DNA of 35,633 bases from NCBI GenBank assembly GCA_019237135.1, contig JAFAHQ010000100.1:1-35633 (forward strand). The letters are read 5' to 3'. The translations under genes and the position numbers were made by a program. The notes under the pieces are model-generated. The model saw only the letters and a program-made list of their open reading frames with translations, had not been told where the DNA came from and made no database searches. Source of the DNA: Alphaproteobacteria bacterium (lineage in GTDB: Bacteria > Pseudomonadota > Alphaproteobacteria > ATCC43930 > CGMCC-115725). Positions 35,136 through 35,633 of the stretch are shown here, in pieces. The number at the start of each line of letters is the position of its first letter. The first letter of the stretch is position 1.

Positions 35136-35633
35136 CACACTCTCGGCAGAGGCGGTACGGCTCGAGGCCTCGGCCCCTCTATACACCGGCCCAAACTGGG
35201 ATTTCGCCGCACTGCGCAGAGTTTACGATGCGGTTGAGCGGATCGCGCTGGATGACCTCGGGCTCGACGTCTATCCCGTCCAGATCGAGGTGATCACCTC
35301 CGAGCAGATGCTCGACGCTTACGCGTCGATCGGTCTGCCGCTGATGTATCGGCATTGGAGCTTCGGCAAGCGCTTCGCGCGCGAGGAAGCGCTTTATCGC
35401 CACGGCCTCCAAGGCTTGGCCTACGAGATCGTCATCAACTCGAGCCCCTGCATCAGCTACATCATGGAAGAGAACTCCATGATGATGCAGTCGCTGGTCA
35501 TCGCGCACGCGGCCTTCGGCCACAACCACTTCTTCAAGAACAACTACCTGTTCAAGCAGTGGACGGACGCAGACGGCATCCTCGACTACCTCACCTTCGC
35601 GCGCGATTTCGTGGCGCGCTGCGAGGATTCGCA
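35128..35633 (+). CDS. SpoVR family protein (5' part)
   Basis: GTG 35128, overlapping the YeaH stop by 8 bp, with AAGGGGG upstream; the frame is open to the window edge, so about 168 residues are seen. YTGPNWDFAALRRVYDAV, then IGLPLMYRHWSFGKRF and GLAYEIVINSSPCISYIMEEN, MMMQSLVIAHAAFGHNHFFKNNYLF (in parts) identify SpoVR. Full proteins are near 500 aa. In Bacillus it acts in spore cortex formation; in proteobacteria the partner role with PrkA is unclear. The rest lies to the right of the window. Confidence 0.95.
   Translation, partial: MPDTLSAEAVRLEASAPLYTGPNWDFAALRRVYDAVERIALDDLGLDVYPVQIEVITSEQMLDAYASIGLPLMYRHWSFGKRFAREEALYRHGLQGLAYEIVINSSPCISYIMEENSMMMQSLVIAHAAFGHNHFFKNNYLFKQWTDADGILDYLTFARDFVARCEDS

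Overview
The window reads as chromosomal DNA of a GC-rich alphaproteobacterium. The evidence is the gene content: an XrtA/EpsH exopolysaccharide locus with exosortase fused to EpsI, a thiO-thiS-thiG order behind a TPP riboswitch, prkA-yeaH-spoVR, a two-gene aconitase X, and a uronate dehydrogenase. Genus cannot be fixed from sequence alone. No transposase, integrase, phage gene or CRISPR array was recognised. All family assignments are by reading the proteins; no database search was run.

Layout. 1-299: no convincing gene, a 21-bp tandem repeat with a palindrome. 300-3208 (minus): class III CoA-transferase, then aconitase X large and small subunits, an operon for an unknown hydroxy-acid. 3262-4418: an ArsC-like reductase (plus) and a uronate dehydrogenase (minus). 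4906-19173: the XrtA exopolysaccharide locus, nearly all on the plus strand. It holds a Wza-like exporter, chain-length determinant, tyrosine autokinase, large outer-membrane barrel, ExeA-like ATPase, polysaccharide deacetylase, FemAB-like transferase, exosortase A-EpsI, a WalW-like deacetylase (inverted), a GT4 glycosyltransferase and an AsnB-type amidotransferase. A tRNA-Arg(CCT) closes it at 19267-19343.

19404-22946: GH1 beta-glucosidase, AlkA-type DNA glycosylase, a frameshifted DUF1499 gene and a rhomboid protease. 23001-25305 (minus): the TPP riboswitch and thiO-thiS-thiG, making the thiazole part of thiamine. 25439-28217 (minus): OpgC-like membrane acyltransferase and two SGNH-family proteins, each joined by ATGA overlaps; the middle protein has lost most recognisable catalytic residues. 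28583-29957 (minus): 3-oxoacid CoA-transferase A and B subunits.

29958-31863 is nearly 1.9 kb without a convincing gene, but with two good sigma70-type promoters on the plus strand and a possible gene remnant. 31864-35633 (plus): prkA, yeaH/DUF444 and the 5' part of spoVR, an operon of stress/starvation signalling proteins.

How they work together. The exporter, chain-length protein, kinase and barrel would form the secretion path of a polysaccharide. The deacetylases, FemAB protein, glycosyltransferase and amidotransferase would build or modify it. Exosortase A would process PEP-CTERM proteins that must be encoded elsewhere, since none is visible here. The most unusual points are thiO, whose only well-placed start after the riboswitch is a non-canonical ATT; the degenerate SGNH protein beside OpgC; the aconitase X/CoA-transferase pairing; and the promoter-bearing gene desert before prkA.
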